Assembly: GCF_028372415.1 (NCBI RefSeq) | Contig: NC_092872.1 | Location: 390,684,853 to 390,748,852, forward strand | Source: Notamacropus eugenii | Lineage: Eukaryota; Chordata; Mammalia; Diprotodontia; Macropodidae | Reading direction: 5' to 3' | Length of the DNA stretch: 64,000 bases | Part shown: positions 13,101 through 26,007 of the stretch, piece by piece | Numbering within the stretch: position 1 is the first letter of the stretch | Layout: the number at the start of each line of letters is the position of its first letter | The notes under the pieces: model-generated | Databases searched by the model: none | What the model saw: only the letters and a program-made list of their open reading frames with translations | Told to the model about the DNA's origin: nothing | Program-made: the position numbers and the translations under genes

Positions 13101-13660
13101 TGTTTTTATTTTTTAAAAACAATTGACATTTTAAAAAATATCTAAGTTTCCTCCTTGCCTGCACTCCTGCCCTTTGAGAAGGCAAAAACTTCAATATATT
13201 ATACATGTATAGTCATGCAAAATATATTTTCATATTAACCACATTGCAAAAGAGAATGAAAACCAAAAATAAATAAGTAAATATAAGAAAGATTAAGAAA
13301 GTAAAAAAAAAAGTATGGTTTGATCTGCATTCAGATTCCATTAGTTCTTTCTCTGGAGGTAGAGGGTATTTTTCATCATAAGTCCTGAATTGTTTTTATC
13401 ATTATATTGTTGAGAAAAGCTAAGCCATTCACAGTTAATCATCCTACAATATTGCTATTACTGTATACAATGTTTTCCTAGTTCTGCTTACCTCACTTTG
13501 AATCAGTTCGTATAAGTTTTCCAGGGATTTCTTAAATCACCTTGCTCATCATTTCTTATAGCATAATAATATTCCATTACAATCATATACCACAACTTAA
13601 TCAGTCATTCCCTACTTGATGAGAAATCTCTTCAATTTCTAGGGAAATTTTTCATTGGCT
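13101..13660 (-). mobile_element. L1 3' end, minus orientation (second of the pair)
   Basis: The same landmarks are repeated in diverged form (gatctgcattcagattcc, ctattactgtatacaatgtt, tcatttcttatagcataata). This is a separate insertion directly abutting the previous copy. Confidence 0.82.
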
Positions 13661-13989
13661 CAACACTTTATAAGAAAGAATGAGGGTATCCTTTAATTTT
13701 TTTATCTTCTTTATGGAATATATGTGGATGCTTCCATGTTGGATAGCATTATCTGCTCACAGAATAAAACCTGACAAAAAAAAGTAAGGGTTGAATACCA
13801 TACTAACTTTCAGAATAGAGATAGTTTAAATAATTGTTTAGTTTAAAGGGGGTAGGAGATGATCTGTTCCTGGCTTATTGAACTGGATTTGACGACTTCC
13901 TCTGGATTTTAAGGGCAAAAACAGCATGACTACAAGACAGAAAAAATAAACTATTTTTGTTTTGTTATGATGAGCTAAAGGAAAACAAA

Positions 13990-14285
13990 CACAAAATAAC
14001 TGCATAGCTTTGAAAGATTTAAGAATACTTGATCAACAAAATGACCAACTATGATTACAGAGACTGTTGATGAAGAATGTTATTCACCTCTTGACAGAGA
14101 AGGGATGGGCTTCCAAGATGCAGAATGAAATACATTTTTTGACCTGGTCAAATGTAGGAATTTTTTTTGTTTTACTATCCACATTTGTTATAAATATTTT
14201 GTTATTTTTTTCAGTGCAGGGAGGCAGATGGGAAAAAAGATGTATGTTTTTAATTGAAAAAAATTAAAAAGAGAAAAAAAAAGTC
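13990..14285 (+). mobile_element. L1-type LINE 3' end, plus orientation
   Basis: A tgaaagatttaagaatactt ... cctcttgacagagaaggga ... tgcagaatgaaatacattt ... caatttaattgaaaaaaatt-type tail is typical of a common marsupial L1 3' UTR variant. Confidence 0.65.
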
Positions 14286-14309
14286 CATACTACAAAGGTG
14301 GCATATCTA

Positions 14310-14400
14310 GTTTTATTTCTCTTTGGTCACTTACTGGATGTGTGATCATAGGAAAATTACTTAATCTAAGGTTCACATGTAAACTGGACTTTAGCAGGTC
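14310..14400 (+). repeat. CORE-SINE/MIR-like fragment
   Basis: ggtcacttactggatgtgtg and aaaattacttaatctaaggt match the tRNA-related part and following core in plus orientation. Confidence 0.5.
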
Positions 14401-15867
14401 AACTCTTAAGGATCCTTGAAGATCCATGACTTATTTATAATCCCCTGTTATTTATTTGATGTATTTTTAGAACAGCATGTACATGTGCCTGTTTTAAGGC
14501 AATGGAATTATCCTAATGGAGGTATGATGTACTGTATTTTCCTATGACAAATGGAAACCTGGGGGTGAATATAGATACAGATATGAAACAAGAAGTCTTT
14601 TAAATTTCTTGAAGTCAGTAAATGGAGAGGTTTCTCAAAGATGTTCAGTGATGGCCTTAGTGGTAGATATTCAAACATTCCATGGAGAAATATATGGGCA
14701 TTGGGATGAGGGAAGAGAAGGGGAAGAAGCTTAGGCTTAATTTTATACTGAAAGTGGATTTCAAGTTGCATAAAGTAGAGGTACCCTCAAAAAGATAGAG
14801 TGGTGGAAAAGAGGTTGGACAGCTCCCTCATAATAGGCTATGTCAGTAAGATGTACTTATAGCCTCATTTCAGTTTACTGGGGATTTGCCTACAGGAACT
14901 GTCCCAGGTTCTCTCCAAACCTGCCTTTGCCAGGATTATTGACATTGTTTATATGGATGGTTTCCAATGAATCCAATATTTTGCACTGGATTTCACTTAG
15001 GCACTGGAAACACAAGCAACCACTTGCTTGGCCATTTTACAGTTGTTTAGTCTTCGGTCAGCAAGCTAAATGACTGACTAAAAGAGCCAGTTGTGTTTGA
15101 ATGGATCAGATTTACAAAATGTCTATATGAAATCGATCATATTGTCTGTAAAGATACTTAAGAGCCTGTATCCTCTACAGTAACTCTGAATGAGGATTTT
15201 CATTCTAGTGATACAGCTTTCCAGTTTACGATGCCCACTATATTCACCAAGTGAGTTGTTTAAATGACTAAATTGGCTATCAAGCAGGAAGGCAAGTGAA
15301 TAAATCATTCACATGAATAAAACCACATGACAAATGCCCCAGATTTTAAGTGTTCTAATGAACACCTGCTCTCCAAGGTTCAGATTTGGCCTAAGAAAAA
15401 CTAAAGCACAAATCTTCTTGACATATAGCCTAAGCTCTGACTTGTGGTCCACTGCCTAAAAAAACACATGCAAATAAAATAATTCTTTTCTAAAACTTCC
15501 CTTCCCCTCCCATCCTACTCCTGGAGTCAATCGTCCCTTCAGTGGATTTCCTGTGCTTATCAATTTAAAAATAGTTTCTAAAAAATCTGAGAAAACAAGC
15601 TGACTCCCTTTCTAAAGATCCCTATTATTTTTACTATGACTTCATATAGTAGTGTGTGAACTACCACAGTGCTTACAACAGTCCACCAGCTGTCTCATAT
15701 GAACTGAAAGTATTTTTCTCCATGCCTCTTGAAATAAAGTATTTTTTTCCAGATCCTGACTACTGAAATTTCTGCTACATTAACAGAATAATTGGATTAT
15801 ATAAATTTTCCAGGTCTTTCTCCTTACCATCTTTTCCCTTTTTCTGATGAAAAAAAAAGTTTGGTGA

Positions 15868-15965
15868 AAAATAATGATAGCTAATATTTATATAGCACTT
15901 GATAGTGTGCAAAAGTGAGTTAAATGTTATCTCATTTGATCCCTTGAGAAATATTCTACTTTACT
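15868..15965 (-). repeat. CORE-SINE fragment
   Basis: aatgatagctaatatttata, tagcacttgatagtgtgc and gttatctcatttgatccctt are the 3' half of an inverted CORE-SINE. The head is missing. Confidence 0.6.
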
Positions 15966-16719
15966 TAAAAGGCTGAATGCTCATACCTACAGAAGTTGTA
16001 ATTCTTAGTATAACAAAGATTGATCCCTATTCATACACAATACTTGAGTTGCAAGAGGTTCACCTCCAAGTTTTCCTCTTAGGTGAACTTTAATTACAAA
16101 AAAGTGTTCACTAAAGCTATCCCTGACCTTGCATTATCTCACTTTGGTATATAGACAGTCTCATTTGGTGACAACCCACTGCATGTCCATTTATTTCTAG
16201 GGCTTTTCTTGAATGTCTGTTCAAGATTGCTACTCTTCCTATGCAGCTCTGAGTGACAATTCAATGTTTACAAGCCCTGGAAATATTTCAACTGCTATAT
16301 TACCACCTCAAGCTTCCCAGAAAGGCTGACAATGTGAACTTCTGAACTTATTCAGGAAACTTTACAGTTTCAAATTAGAGTGAGTGATGAGTGGGTGAAT
16401 GATTTTGCTTTATATCTGACTGATTCACTGATCTCCTCCATGAAACGCCATCAAGACCTAAGTGACACTTGAAAGACAATGATAATGAATTATCAGTTCT
16501 CTGGGAATATCCAAAGTTCTCATTCCAAAGGAAAAAAAAAGAAAATATGCTACAACTGCCTAAACCATGCTCAAGATGACAGGAGGTGAACAAAAGTTCA
16601 CACAACTGAAAATGAAATGAGAAATCAAGGTGAGTCAACCAGTGTCTCTAACTTTTCCAAATCTTGCAGTCTAAAACATCAAAAGAATGAAAAGAAGTAG
16701 TGAAATAGGCAGGGGTTAA

Positions 16720-16983
16720 GATACTAATAGCTAACAATTATATAGCACCCGCTGTGGGCCAGGTACTTTAAAATTATTGTCTCCTTTGATCCTTACAACA
16801 ACCTTCAGAAGTAGGTGCTATTATAATCCTCATTTTACCAATGAGGAAACTGAGGCAAGCAGAGATTAAGTGAATTGCTCAGGAGGTTATCCAAGTAGTA
16901 AATATCTATTGCTAGATTGGAACTCAGGGCTTCCTGACTTCAGGCCCAGTGTTCTTATTCCCTGTGATACCCAATGACCTCTA
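16720..16983 (-). repeat. CORE-SINE/MIR-like copy, nearly complete
   Basis: tagctaacaattatatagca, ctgtgggccaggtactttaa, caatgaggaaactgaggcaa, ttcctgacttcaggcccagt: a full-length inverted copy of about 260 bases. Confidence 0.8.
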
Positions 16984-17154
16984 AGGATTTAGTTTGAAGA
17001 TGATGATCAAACTTTACAGATTTTTGTGTGCCTGGAAGTAGGAGAATAGTCTCATTTGACCAAGGCCAGTTGTAAACTATGGTGAATTTATTTATTTCCT
17101 GCTTTATGTAATATAATTTAGGAAATTTGTTACTTATGGGATATATTAGTAAAT

Positions 17155-18070
17155 CAGTTAGTTAACCAACAAGTGTTTATTAAACACTATGTATCAGGCA
17201 CAGTGCTAAATGTTGGGGATATATACAAAAGCAAGAATAGTCCCTATTCTCAAGGAGCTCACATTCTAATGACAGAGACAACACATAATTAGCTTGTTAT
17301 ATATGTGCATACACATATGTACATGTGTGTATATATACACATATGTGTATGTGTGTATATGTGTGTGTTTATTTATAAAATAGATGAAAGATATTTTCAG
17401 ATGGTAAGACAGTAAAAGCTGAGGGACAGTCAAAGACTTCTGAGGAAGATAGAATGTGATCTCAGACTTAAAAGATAGTTGGAAAAACTAAGAGATACAG
17501 GTGAGGAAGGAGAGTATTCCAGGGATGGGGAACAACTGATTCAAAGACACAAAGACAGGAGATGGAATGTTATGTTTGTGGAACAGCAAATACTGTTGGA
17601 CTGTCAAAGACACATGGTGGAGTAATAAGAAAACTGAAAAAATAGAAAAGGGTCAGATTGTGAAAACTTTAAATGCCAAACAGAGGACTTTATATATTTC
17701 ATCCTGGAAATAATAGGGGGCTATTAAAATTTATCGAGCAGGAGGATAACATGGGCAGACCTACACTTAGGTAGGAATTTACTTTGGCAGCTGAGTGGAG
17801 GATAGATTGGAAAGGGAAGAGACTTGAAGCGGGGAGACCAATTAAAAGGCCATTTCAATAATATGGGTGAAAGTTAATGAGGTCCTTAATTAGGACTCCC
17901 ATGAGTAGAAAGGAGGAGAACATGCACATAAGAATGTCGTGAAGGAAGAAACAAAATTTGGCAACATACTGCATATATATGGGGTAGATGAGAGTGAGGA
18001 TTCAAGTACAACACCTATGTTGTCATCGTGGAGAACTGTAAAGATGACAAGGCCTGACAGAAAGAGGGAA
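17155..18070 (-). mobile_element. L2 LINE fragment, minus orientation
   Basis: A nearly continuous inverted L2 3' region: caagtgtttattaaacacta, ggcacagtgctaaatgttgg, aaggagctcacattctaatg, gagagtattccagggatggg, ggaacagcaaatactgttgg, ggcagctgagtggaggatag, ggggagaccaattaaaagg. A TATG/GTAT microsatellite lies at about 17295-17370. Confidence 0.82.
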
Positions 18071-18570
18071 GCTCACATTGGGTCTGGGAACTATTTTCAA
18101 AAATCTCCTCTCATAATAACCCTGGCAAGTAGTCATACACACTTTGCTTAGAGACATCTAGTGAGTGGGAATCTATGACCTACCAAGCAAATATTTCACC
18201 TTTAGATAGGACTAATTTCCTCATATCAACTAGTAACAAATTCTCAACAATTTCTATCTATTACTAGATAGAGACAGAACTAGGGAGAAGAAGAAAAGAA
18301 AGACCAAGATGACTTTCAGATAAGTAAGAATTTATGCAGGACTCTGCAATGAGAAAGCAGCTAACATATGTGAGTTGACTAGTTGGCTGATGCTATTTTC
18401 TTAAAAAAAAAATCTATCTCTGGTCCAACTAATGTATGTGTTGATGGCTTCCTACACTTCCTTTTCAAACAATACAATTTAAGTCCAGAAGAGGTTCAGT
18501 GTTTTAGAGGGAATGACACCCATAAGTTCTAATAAAAGCCTTGGCATCAACAAGCTAAAGACCTTAGGCA

Positions 18571-18846
18571 AGTAGTTGTAGTAGTACTAGTAGTAGTAGT
18601 AGTAGTAGTAGTAGTTGCAACAACTAAGGTTTGTATGGTGTTTCAAAGTTTTCAGAGTGCTTTTCATAATAGCCCTGTGAAACAGGTGCTATTATTTTAT
18701 CCATTTTACAGATGAGGTAAATGAGGCTGAGAGGAATTAAGTGACTTGCCTAGTCATTATGTGATTAGCCAATTCTGAGGCAGAATTTGAACTCAGGTCT
18801 TCCAGTATCCAATTCCATTGTTCTAATCACTGTGCAACCTAGCTGC
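18571..18846 (-). repeat. CORE-SINE copy preceded by (TAG)n
   Basis: A (TAG)n run at 18571-18616 sits at the 3' terminus, where these SINEs often carry a trinucleotide tail. It is followed by tttacagatgaggtaaatga, aagtgacttgcctagtcatt, gaactcaggtcttccagtat and aacctagctgc. Confidence 0.8.
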
Positions 18847-18867
18847 AAGTGCTTTAATAATTCCCTT

Positions 18868-19060
18868 CTACATAAATTTACAGCTTACAAGGCATTTTCC
18901 TCATAACAAATCTTTGAGTTATATTTGCATATCATGTTCGTTTCACAGAGAAGAAAACTGAAATCTAGGAAGGTGAAGTACTTGGTCCACAGTTACATAG
19001 TCATTAGTAGGCATCAGAGCTGGAATCAAAACATAAGTCTTTTGACTTCGAGTCTAATGT
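18868..19060 (-). repeat. CORE-SINE/MIR-like copy
   Basis: cacagagaagaaaactgaaa, gtacttggtccacagttaca and gtcttttgacttcgagtcta are inverted MIR-like blocks. This is a second copy directly following the previous one. Confidence 0.65.
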
Positions 19061-19664
19061 TTATATATTTTTTCTTGTTTAAAGCTCCAATATTATTTCT
19101 AAAACACTGCATTAGGAAACTAATGTTGGTTTCTTCTCCTTTAAAGTCAGTGTTAGGATGATCCCTTAAACTCCTAGCATTCTATGATATTTTTAATTTT
19201 TAGGTTGCAAATAGTCTGCTATTTTCCTTTAAACTAATTTGCAATTAGTTATGTAATGTACTGAGGAAGAGAGGAATCAAAGAAAGGTAAGATTTACTCC
19301 AGGATTTCATCAGACAGGGAATTCTAGAGTCTCAGATGCTGAGCAAACCATTACTGTTTGTGATTAAGATTCCTTCTGCTCCATTTGTTCTCATTTCATC
19401 CAATTAATTTCTCTTAGAATTTGATTCCTCTCTGTCCATTTGGTCCCTCAAGATCCCCTTATCTTTGAATGCAATCTGTGACAGACTTGACACACACTTT
19501 TTTGTGAGTTAAGATTTTCTTTTGAGAGAGCATTTTATAATTGTTTCTCTTACAAATAAATTGTCATTCATAAGATGTGTGTACACATAGATATAATACA
19601 TTTTTTGAAAAGGCTAGGTTTGTCTCCAGGATCTCAACCTTAAATAACCAAAAATCCAACTATT

Positions 19665-19860
19665 CATATTTCTATAATAATAACATATTTCAATTACTTT
19701 TTCTGAAGGTTTACAAGTTTCCTCACAAGACTACCATGAAAAAGGCCATGCAAGTATTATTATTATCCCCATTTTACAGAGAGGCTCCAGGAGATAAAGT
19801 ATCAGTCAAAATTTGTACCCACATCTCTTAATTTGGAGTCCAGTTCTTTACACACGCAGT
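19665..19860 (-). repeat. CORE-SINE/MIR-like copy
   Basis: attattattatccccatttt, acagagaggctccaggagat and cttaatttggagtccagttc show an inverted MIR-like copy with a decayed head. Confidence 0.6.
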
Positions 19861-20424
19861 CCCTGAATAAGGCACAGCCTAATCGATTCAACATAAATTG
19901 AAGACAAAATAAACATAGAGAAACCTGTTTATATTATTTAAAAGCTATTTTTTTTAAATTTGGGGCATGTTCTGTGTCCTAAAAAAGACTCAAAGAAATA
20001 AATGCAGACTCTGACTCAAACCTCATATAGTATAGAGATTCTTGAGTTTATATTTTCCTTAGTAGGTTCAGACATATTAATTCATTATGGTGATGCTTCA
20101 CTAGACTTTTCCAAATAGACCTTTTCATATTTACTCTTTTCTAATCTATTTTCCTGCTCCAAATAAGAAATATGGAATCCAAAGAGAGACTTAGAAAGCT
20201 AGCATTAAATGATTTTAATAGAACCTCTTTCTATCCTCAAACCCATGAATAGAGAGTGAGGCAGCTTCTAGTCAATTTTTCACTCTTACACCCTAGGAAC
20301 CACAGTGGAAGGAAGAGAAGTCTGTAATTTGGTAGATAGATGAACCAGGTGAGGCTTCAACAATGATTGGTAAATTGTGACTGGCCTATTGGGAACTCAC
20401 GGTTTAATTCTAAACCTGAGAAGA

Positions 20425-20665
20425 AGCACTGCATAGTGGAAAGAGAAATGGATTCAGCATCTGATGACCTGGGCTGTATTCCTACCACTGGCACTTACTG
20501 ATTTTATGACTCTGGTCAAAGCAGTTACTGCTTAAGCTTCAGTTTCCTCAGCCTTAAAACAGGACTGCTATTATCTGCCTTACCTACTTTAATGAGTTGA
20601 TGTGAGGATCAATGGGCATATTGGATTTAAAACATTTTGTAAACTTTGAAACTCTGTTTAAATGG
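20425..20665 (+). repeat. CORE-SINE/MIR-like copy
   Basis: ctgatgacctgggctgtatt, cttactgattttatgactct, agcttcagtttcctcagcct, tgagttgatgtgaggatcaa: the full MIR-like order in plus orientation. Confidence 0.75.
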
Positions 20666-20879
20666 AGCCTGTTATCATCTGTTTTGTGGATCAGTGTGCT
20701 GTACTTATGTCTGAAACATTAAAAGAAATAGATGGCTTCCAAAGAGTTGGGACAATGCTCAATGGGTAACGTGAAAATTTATGGTCAAGAATTTCATTAG
20801 AGTAATTTTCATGAGTAAATTTGGATGGATTATAATTTGTACTGGGGCAGAGTATACAAGATAATGAAATCACAATTCC

Positions 20880-21110
20880 AATGAAGGGTTATTCTATTCA
20901 ACAAATTCAACATTAATTATTTACTATGTGATAGGTGCTTAGCACTAGGTGCTGAGGATACAAACACAGAAATGAAATGGCTCCTGCCTTCGATGTACTT
21001 ACATTCTCCTGGAAAATATAAGATGTGCATCGATAACAAATTTAAGAAAGGGGAGAGTATTAAGTGAGAGGTTCAGGAATGGTTACCCCAGTGAGGGTAG
21101 AAGCAGATAT
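20880..21110 (-). mobile_element. L2 LINE 3' end, minus orientation
   Basis: An attatttactatgtgatagg ... gcactaggtgctgaggatac ... ttacattctcctgg pattern is the inverted L2 3' end. Confidence 0.65.
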
Positions 21111-21767
21111 GATTCTTGCATTACAGACCTGGGCAAGATGTGGGGAGATCAAATGTTGAGCTCAAACAAGAGCTCATAGTACAGATTATCCTAAGTCTTT
21201 CTAGAACCTTAGAATCCCTCTGCATTTCTCTTGTACCCAGACTTTGGACCTGAAAAGCCCTATATGAACATTAATTTGGCTCAGTAGTCTGAGAGATTGT
21301 TCTCATATTTACAGACTATCTAACACGCCTACTAATGTAGCATCCTTAGAAGCAGAAAGAGTTTGGATTCTGAAAGGATCTTGGCAGGATCAACTCTGGG
21401 CTGACAGCCAAGAGCCCCAGGCTTAATTCCTAGCTCCCACAAGGTAATGTGACATTGGGAAAGAAAATGCCAAAACTCTTCCCATCTTAGTGTCACTATC
21501 TGAAAATCTCTTTTCTCTAGAGGATATATATCAGAGTAGTTAAAGTAATCTCCAGCTTTATTTTTTTTACAGTCTCAAATTATTCCTCTTCTTCATAGGC
21601 TAAGGACACACGCATATGTAGGACCTTCTGCACAAAGAGACTCCTGGAACATCTAACTAATATGCTTTTGAAAAGTGAAAAGGGGATTGTTCAGTTGTGC
21701 CAAGGTCCATCGAACATGCCCACCTTTCTCATATCTGTTTTAATGGTTTATCTTCAGCTTTGAAAAG

Positions 21768-21789
21768 ACACACACATACACACACACAG

Positions 21790-21820
<31 letters not shown>
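21768..21820. repeat. (CA)n microsatellite
   Basis: About 25 CA units with a few substitutions. Confidence 0.95.
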
Positions 21821-21821
<1 letters not shown>

Positions 21822-21999
21822 AAACCAACAGTATCTGGTGTCTATGTTAGCATGAGAGGCAGCAAATAAAAGCGACCTACTTTTTGTCATATACCATTAA
21901 TTCAATACACAAATTAATGTGCTTGAAACACTCTGATGAAACATCTTTTAAGGACATTGATATGCTGTTGAGATGAAGCAAAAATGTCTCACTAACTAT

Positions 22000-22062
22000 G
22001 GTATCTACGTAGCACAGTGCCTGGCACATAGTAAACACTTACTAAATGCTCATTGACTGAGG
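22000..22062 (+). mobile_element. L2 LINE 3' terminus
   Basis: agcacagtgcctggcacata followed by gtaaacacttactaaatgct and cattgactga is the L2 3' terminus. Confidence 0.6.
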
Positions 22063-22394
22063 ACTGACAATAGAAAACATAAGTACCAGCCAAATCCCTT
22101 CATAGCAGATACCAAAATAATAATTACATTTGCATTACAAAAGTGATTTTTGCATCCCACACAACAGATTTCTTTGATTCAGATTGACTGGGCTTCAAAG
22201 AACTGTAGAGATTATTTAGTTCAGCCTTTTACATAGGAACTGAAATGGTTTTTTCCAGGGCACGATAAAGTGTCAAAGGATTCATATTTACATTGCCTGA
22301 CTCCCAGTGCAAGTACAATTGACATGTGCATGAGACAACTGTTCCATGAGAATACATTGGGAACTATTGGGATTGTGAATAACTCATAGGATGA

Positions 22395-22545
22395 GAGAAC
22401 TTAGACCTGATATTTTCTTTTGGAACCGTATAGTTCAATACTTTTCTTATACTGATCAGGGAATTTGAACACATAGATATTCAATGACTCGCCCAAGGTC
22501 AAACAGGTGGCTTCAGTCAAGACTCAAACTAAGGACCTCAGGCTG
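22395..22545 (-). repeat. CORE-SINE/MIR-like fragment
   Basis: gactcgcccaaggtcaaaca and agactcaaactaaggacctc are inverted MIR-like blocks. Confidence 0.55.
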
Positions 22546-22749
22546 AAAATATAGGTATATTTCTGTTTCATGGAATTGCAGAGGGATGATGAGCAGGATA
22601 AAAGTAAGTTCAACAAATCTGAGTTGGAAAGAGTATCCTTTTATCTCACCCATTACATATTTTCATCTTCAGCATATCTTTTCTGCATATTATATGACAG
22701 GTACAGTGCTAGAAGTAGCTATCCAATATCTTCTTCAAGGACTCTAATC

Positions 22750-23250
22750 AAAGGGAGTTCTATTTTGGACAACATTAACTCTTGGGAATTTTTTTTTTCC
22801 TTATATCAAGTTGTAATTTCTGTTCACTGTTCCTAATTCTATACTCTGGATCTAACTCTAATATCTCTTCCATATAATAGTGCTTCAGGTACTTGAAGAC
22901 AGTTCTCATGTTCTCTTTTCTGGAAAAGATATTCCCAGTTCTTACAAATATTCCTCATATGTCAAACTCTTCAGTTCTTTTACAATTCTGGACATCCTTC
23001 TCTGCATATGCTTCAGTTTGTCAATGTCCTTCCTAAAATAAGATGCTCAGAAATAAAAGACACTACCTCATATATGGTTTGTCTAGGCCAGAGCATATTG
23101 GGACTATTTTCACCTTTGTAGCCTCGTTTACATTTAACCTGCCAATAAAAATCTTACATTTATGTGACTTTTTTGTTTGAAAAAAATATGGAGCTTTTTA
23201 CTTTATTAAATTCCAAATTATTAGATACCATCTATCATGCTAGCTTGACA
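22750..23250 (-). mobile_element. CR1/L3 LINE 3' region, minus orientation
   Basis: Inverted L3 3' landmarks: tcaggtacttgaagacagtt, ttcagttcttttacaattct, tgcttcagtttgtcaatgtc, cttcctaaaataagatgctc, ggccagagcatattgggact. Confidence 0.75.
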
Positions 23251-23394
23251 AGATTTTCTTGGGTACTGATTCTATCATCTAATGTTTTCTATGTGGTAGA
23301 CATCTGATAAGCATGCCATCTATGTCTAGCTATCTAGGTGATCTCTAATTTTCCCCTCTTCCCTACTCAGTTCTAAAATCCTTTGTTTCTTTAT

Positions 23395-24290
23395 GTATGG
23401 GGAGTGATTGAGTCAATCAATCAATCACCTATTAAACCTGACTGAACGTGACAAGATGCTACACTCTGATGTCTTTATTAGGAGAGAGTAATTAGAGTTG
23501 TGAACTGATAGTGGTGTGGAATAAAGCCTAGACATCAATCAGTCATAAGCGTGAGACTAAATGTGGAAAATCCGTGATCATTTTAGAAGTTCCCTTGAAG
23601 TCATTGGAGCTCAATGACTCCACATAGGAAGCATTTTCAGATTAGTTGAGGGACCTGGTCATAGGGGCTTATATAAAATTGGCTAGCTACTTTGGAATCA
23701 AGCATTTGACAAATTAGAGTTGAAGCCTTCCAGCTAACACCCAGAGAAGTAAATATTTACTGAGTGAAGGTGGGGGAAACAACTCTGTCTCCACCTTAGA
23801 TGTTGGTCAAGGTCTTTTTCTCTTTCCCTCTGACTAGAGGAGGACCTTGTAAATTTCAGAGGACCCAAGGACTGGGATTTCTCATTGGTATTTTAGCCTT
23901 AGCAGAATCTCTGGAATGCCTGACTCAATGACTACTTTGGGAACCAAAGATGAACTTGACTACTGAGAAAAGGGACTTCAGGACTCTATAACAATCCCAG
24001 AAAAGAAGCTACCCCATGTTTCCTGAGCATTTCCTCATGAAGGGGAACTTCATGAGAATCCCATGAAGGGGGCAAAAGGACTTCCAGCAGCAAGGATCTT
24101 TGACATGTGTTCTCTCTAAGCATGAGCCTACATTCCTCTGTACTCTGAATGTACTGGTAGGAAAACATTTTGCAGATTTTTGAAGGGATGTTTTGTGCCA
24201 ATTGTACTATCTCATCAGTTTAATACATACCCCATTTTAAAAGCTATTTTAATTTCCTAATTGATATCAACGGATAATCACAGAGGGAAG
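23395..24290. repeat. Unclassified repeat-like block, possibly an old LTR fossil
   Basis: A block of average complexity holds an aataaagcctagac stretch and a ggcttatataaaattgg stretch, such as promoter/poly(A) regions of solo LTRs carry. No coding remnant is visible and I cannot place it in a family. If it is an LTR it is old and broken. The boundaries are guesses. Confidence 0.2.
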
Positions 24291-24469
24291 TATAACACTG
24301 GAGGGCTTGAGTTACAATATTAGAAACACTCCCCAACCACAACTCTTTAAGATTATCCCTAGAATCCAAAGGGAATGTAATAGACAAAGTGAGGACACAG
24401 TCTTATAGAGGCTCCAGAGTATATACTACATTTCTTTTTTTTTCTTTTCTCTTTTTTACATTTTTATCA

Positions 24470-24640
24470 CATAAATAAGTTGCCCCCCGCTTAGATATCA
24501 TCTAGTCAAACCCTTTTATTTAGAAGAGGAAATTGAAAGCAAGAAATAATAAGTGATTTGTTCAATGCTGTGAGGCCAAAATTTGAATCACATTTCTCAC
24601 TCTAAACCTAATGCCTTAGCACTATTGCATTCTGCTTTTT
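24470..24640 (-). repeat. CORE-SINE/MIR-like fragment
   Basis: agaagaggaaattgaaagca, aagtgatttgttcaatgctg and aaatttgaatcacatttctc fit an old inverted copy. Confidence 0.5.
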
Positions 24641-24739
24641 CATTGTGGTAGTATCTAGCACAAAGAAGTTTGCAAGAACTTAGAATGACTTCTATGCAAT
24701 AATGTAGCATCAGAGTAGGACTTTAGATTGATAAGAACT

Positions 24740-24910
24740 CTAATAAAACATACAAAACATAATTCAGTCCAATTCTCTTATTTTATAGGTGAACAAACTA
24801 AGACCCTGAGAGGCAATTAAATTGGCCAAGGTCACACAGTGATAAGTGACAGAGTTCAGACTGGAATTCAAGATTCTTTATTGTATTTGCCACTTTCACT
24901 ATCATACTAT
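24740..24910 (-). repeat. CORE-SINE/MIR-like copy
   Basis: tataggtgaacaaactaaga, ttggccaaggtcacacagtg and agactggaattcaagattct are inverted MIR-like blocks. Confidence 0.65.
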
Positions 24911-25419
24911 TAGCTAAGTTAATACTACCCACTAAAATAAAATTTGGGAATTATACTCACTTATGTTTCATAACATTACCCCACCATTGAAATCTATCTG
25001 TATATAGTGCTTCAACATCATTTTTAGAAGTTATACATTTTCAGCCATCTTTTAAAAATTCCTCAGCATTCTAACAATGAAAATATAAATTCATTTAAAC
25101 TGGTCACATTATAATAATAACATATTATATTTAGATTTAACACTTGTGTTTAAAAGAAATACCATATATCTGCTAAGCCTCTTTATTCTCAATATGTGTA
25201 GATCAAAATACCTATAACATACCATTTTCAAAACCATCAAGGATTAAGATAATAAGGCTATCAAGATGGTAAGGATATTCAAATACCCCCTCCAAGCCCT
25301 AAGTATGAAAATTACAGACAATAGGTCCACTTTACACCAAGCCCTATACTTTATATTTGTTCAGGCTTTAAAATCTTATCCAGTTACTTTTATATCTTTC
25401 ATATTATTTTTTCTTCACA

Positions 25420-25600
25420 TTTGCTCAGCTAGCTGGTAGAACAGGTATAATTATATATAGCTGAGGAAGCTAAGTTTTAACATTCTTTATTATTGTTATT
25501 ATAATTTTTCTTGAGAACATTGAATGACATACAAAATGTCATAGTTAGTGATGTAACTTGACCTAGAATTCTTCTGACTCTAAGTCTGGGGCTAAGTCTA
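25420..25600 (-). repeat. CORE-SINE/MIR-like fragment, broken up
   Basis: acaggtataattatatatag, ctgaggaagctaagttttaa and, after about 90 foreign bases, agtgatgtaacttgacctag and cttctgactctaagtctggg look like one inverted copy interrupted by AT-rich sequence. Confidence 0.4.
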
Positions 25601-25739
25601 GACTATATTCTCATTAATGGCTACTTTTCAGGTTTGGCAAGGGGCAAACTTTGATTTAAAGTGACCAATGTTTAATACACATTTTGGTCTAGTTAAACTG
25701 GCCTTGTTGCTATTGCTTATACAAGGTACTCAATTTCCT

Positions 25740-25911
25740 ACCTCTGTCTTTGCCCTATCTGTCGATTATGCCTGGAATATACTACATCCTCATATTTGTC
25801 TGTTAGAATCTGGAGTTTCCTTTAAGGCTCAGCTCTAGCATTACCTTTTATATGAAGCCTTTTTGATCTCCCCAGTTGTTAGTGACCTCGCCTCTCCCCA
25901 AAATAACAAAA

Positions 25912-26007
<96 letters not shown>

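Noticed and set aside
12649-13116. 155-residue plus-strand open frame
   Set aside because: It lies wholly in antisense L1 3' sequence. The translation resembles no protein and has no codon structure.
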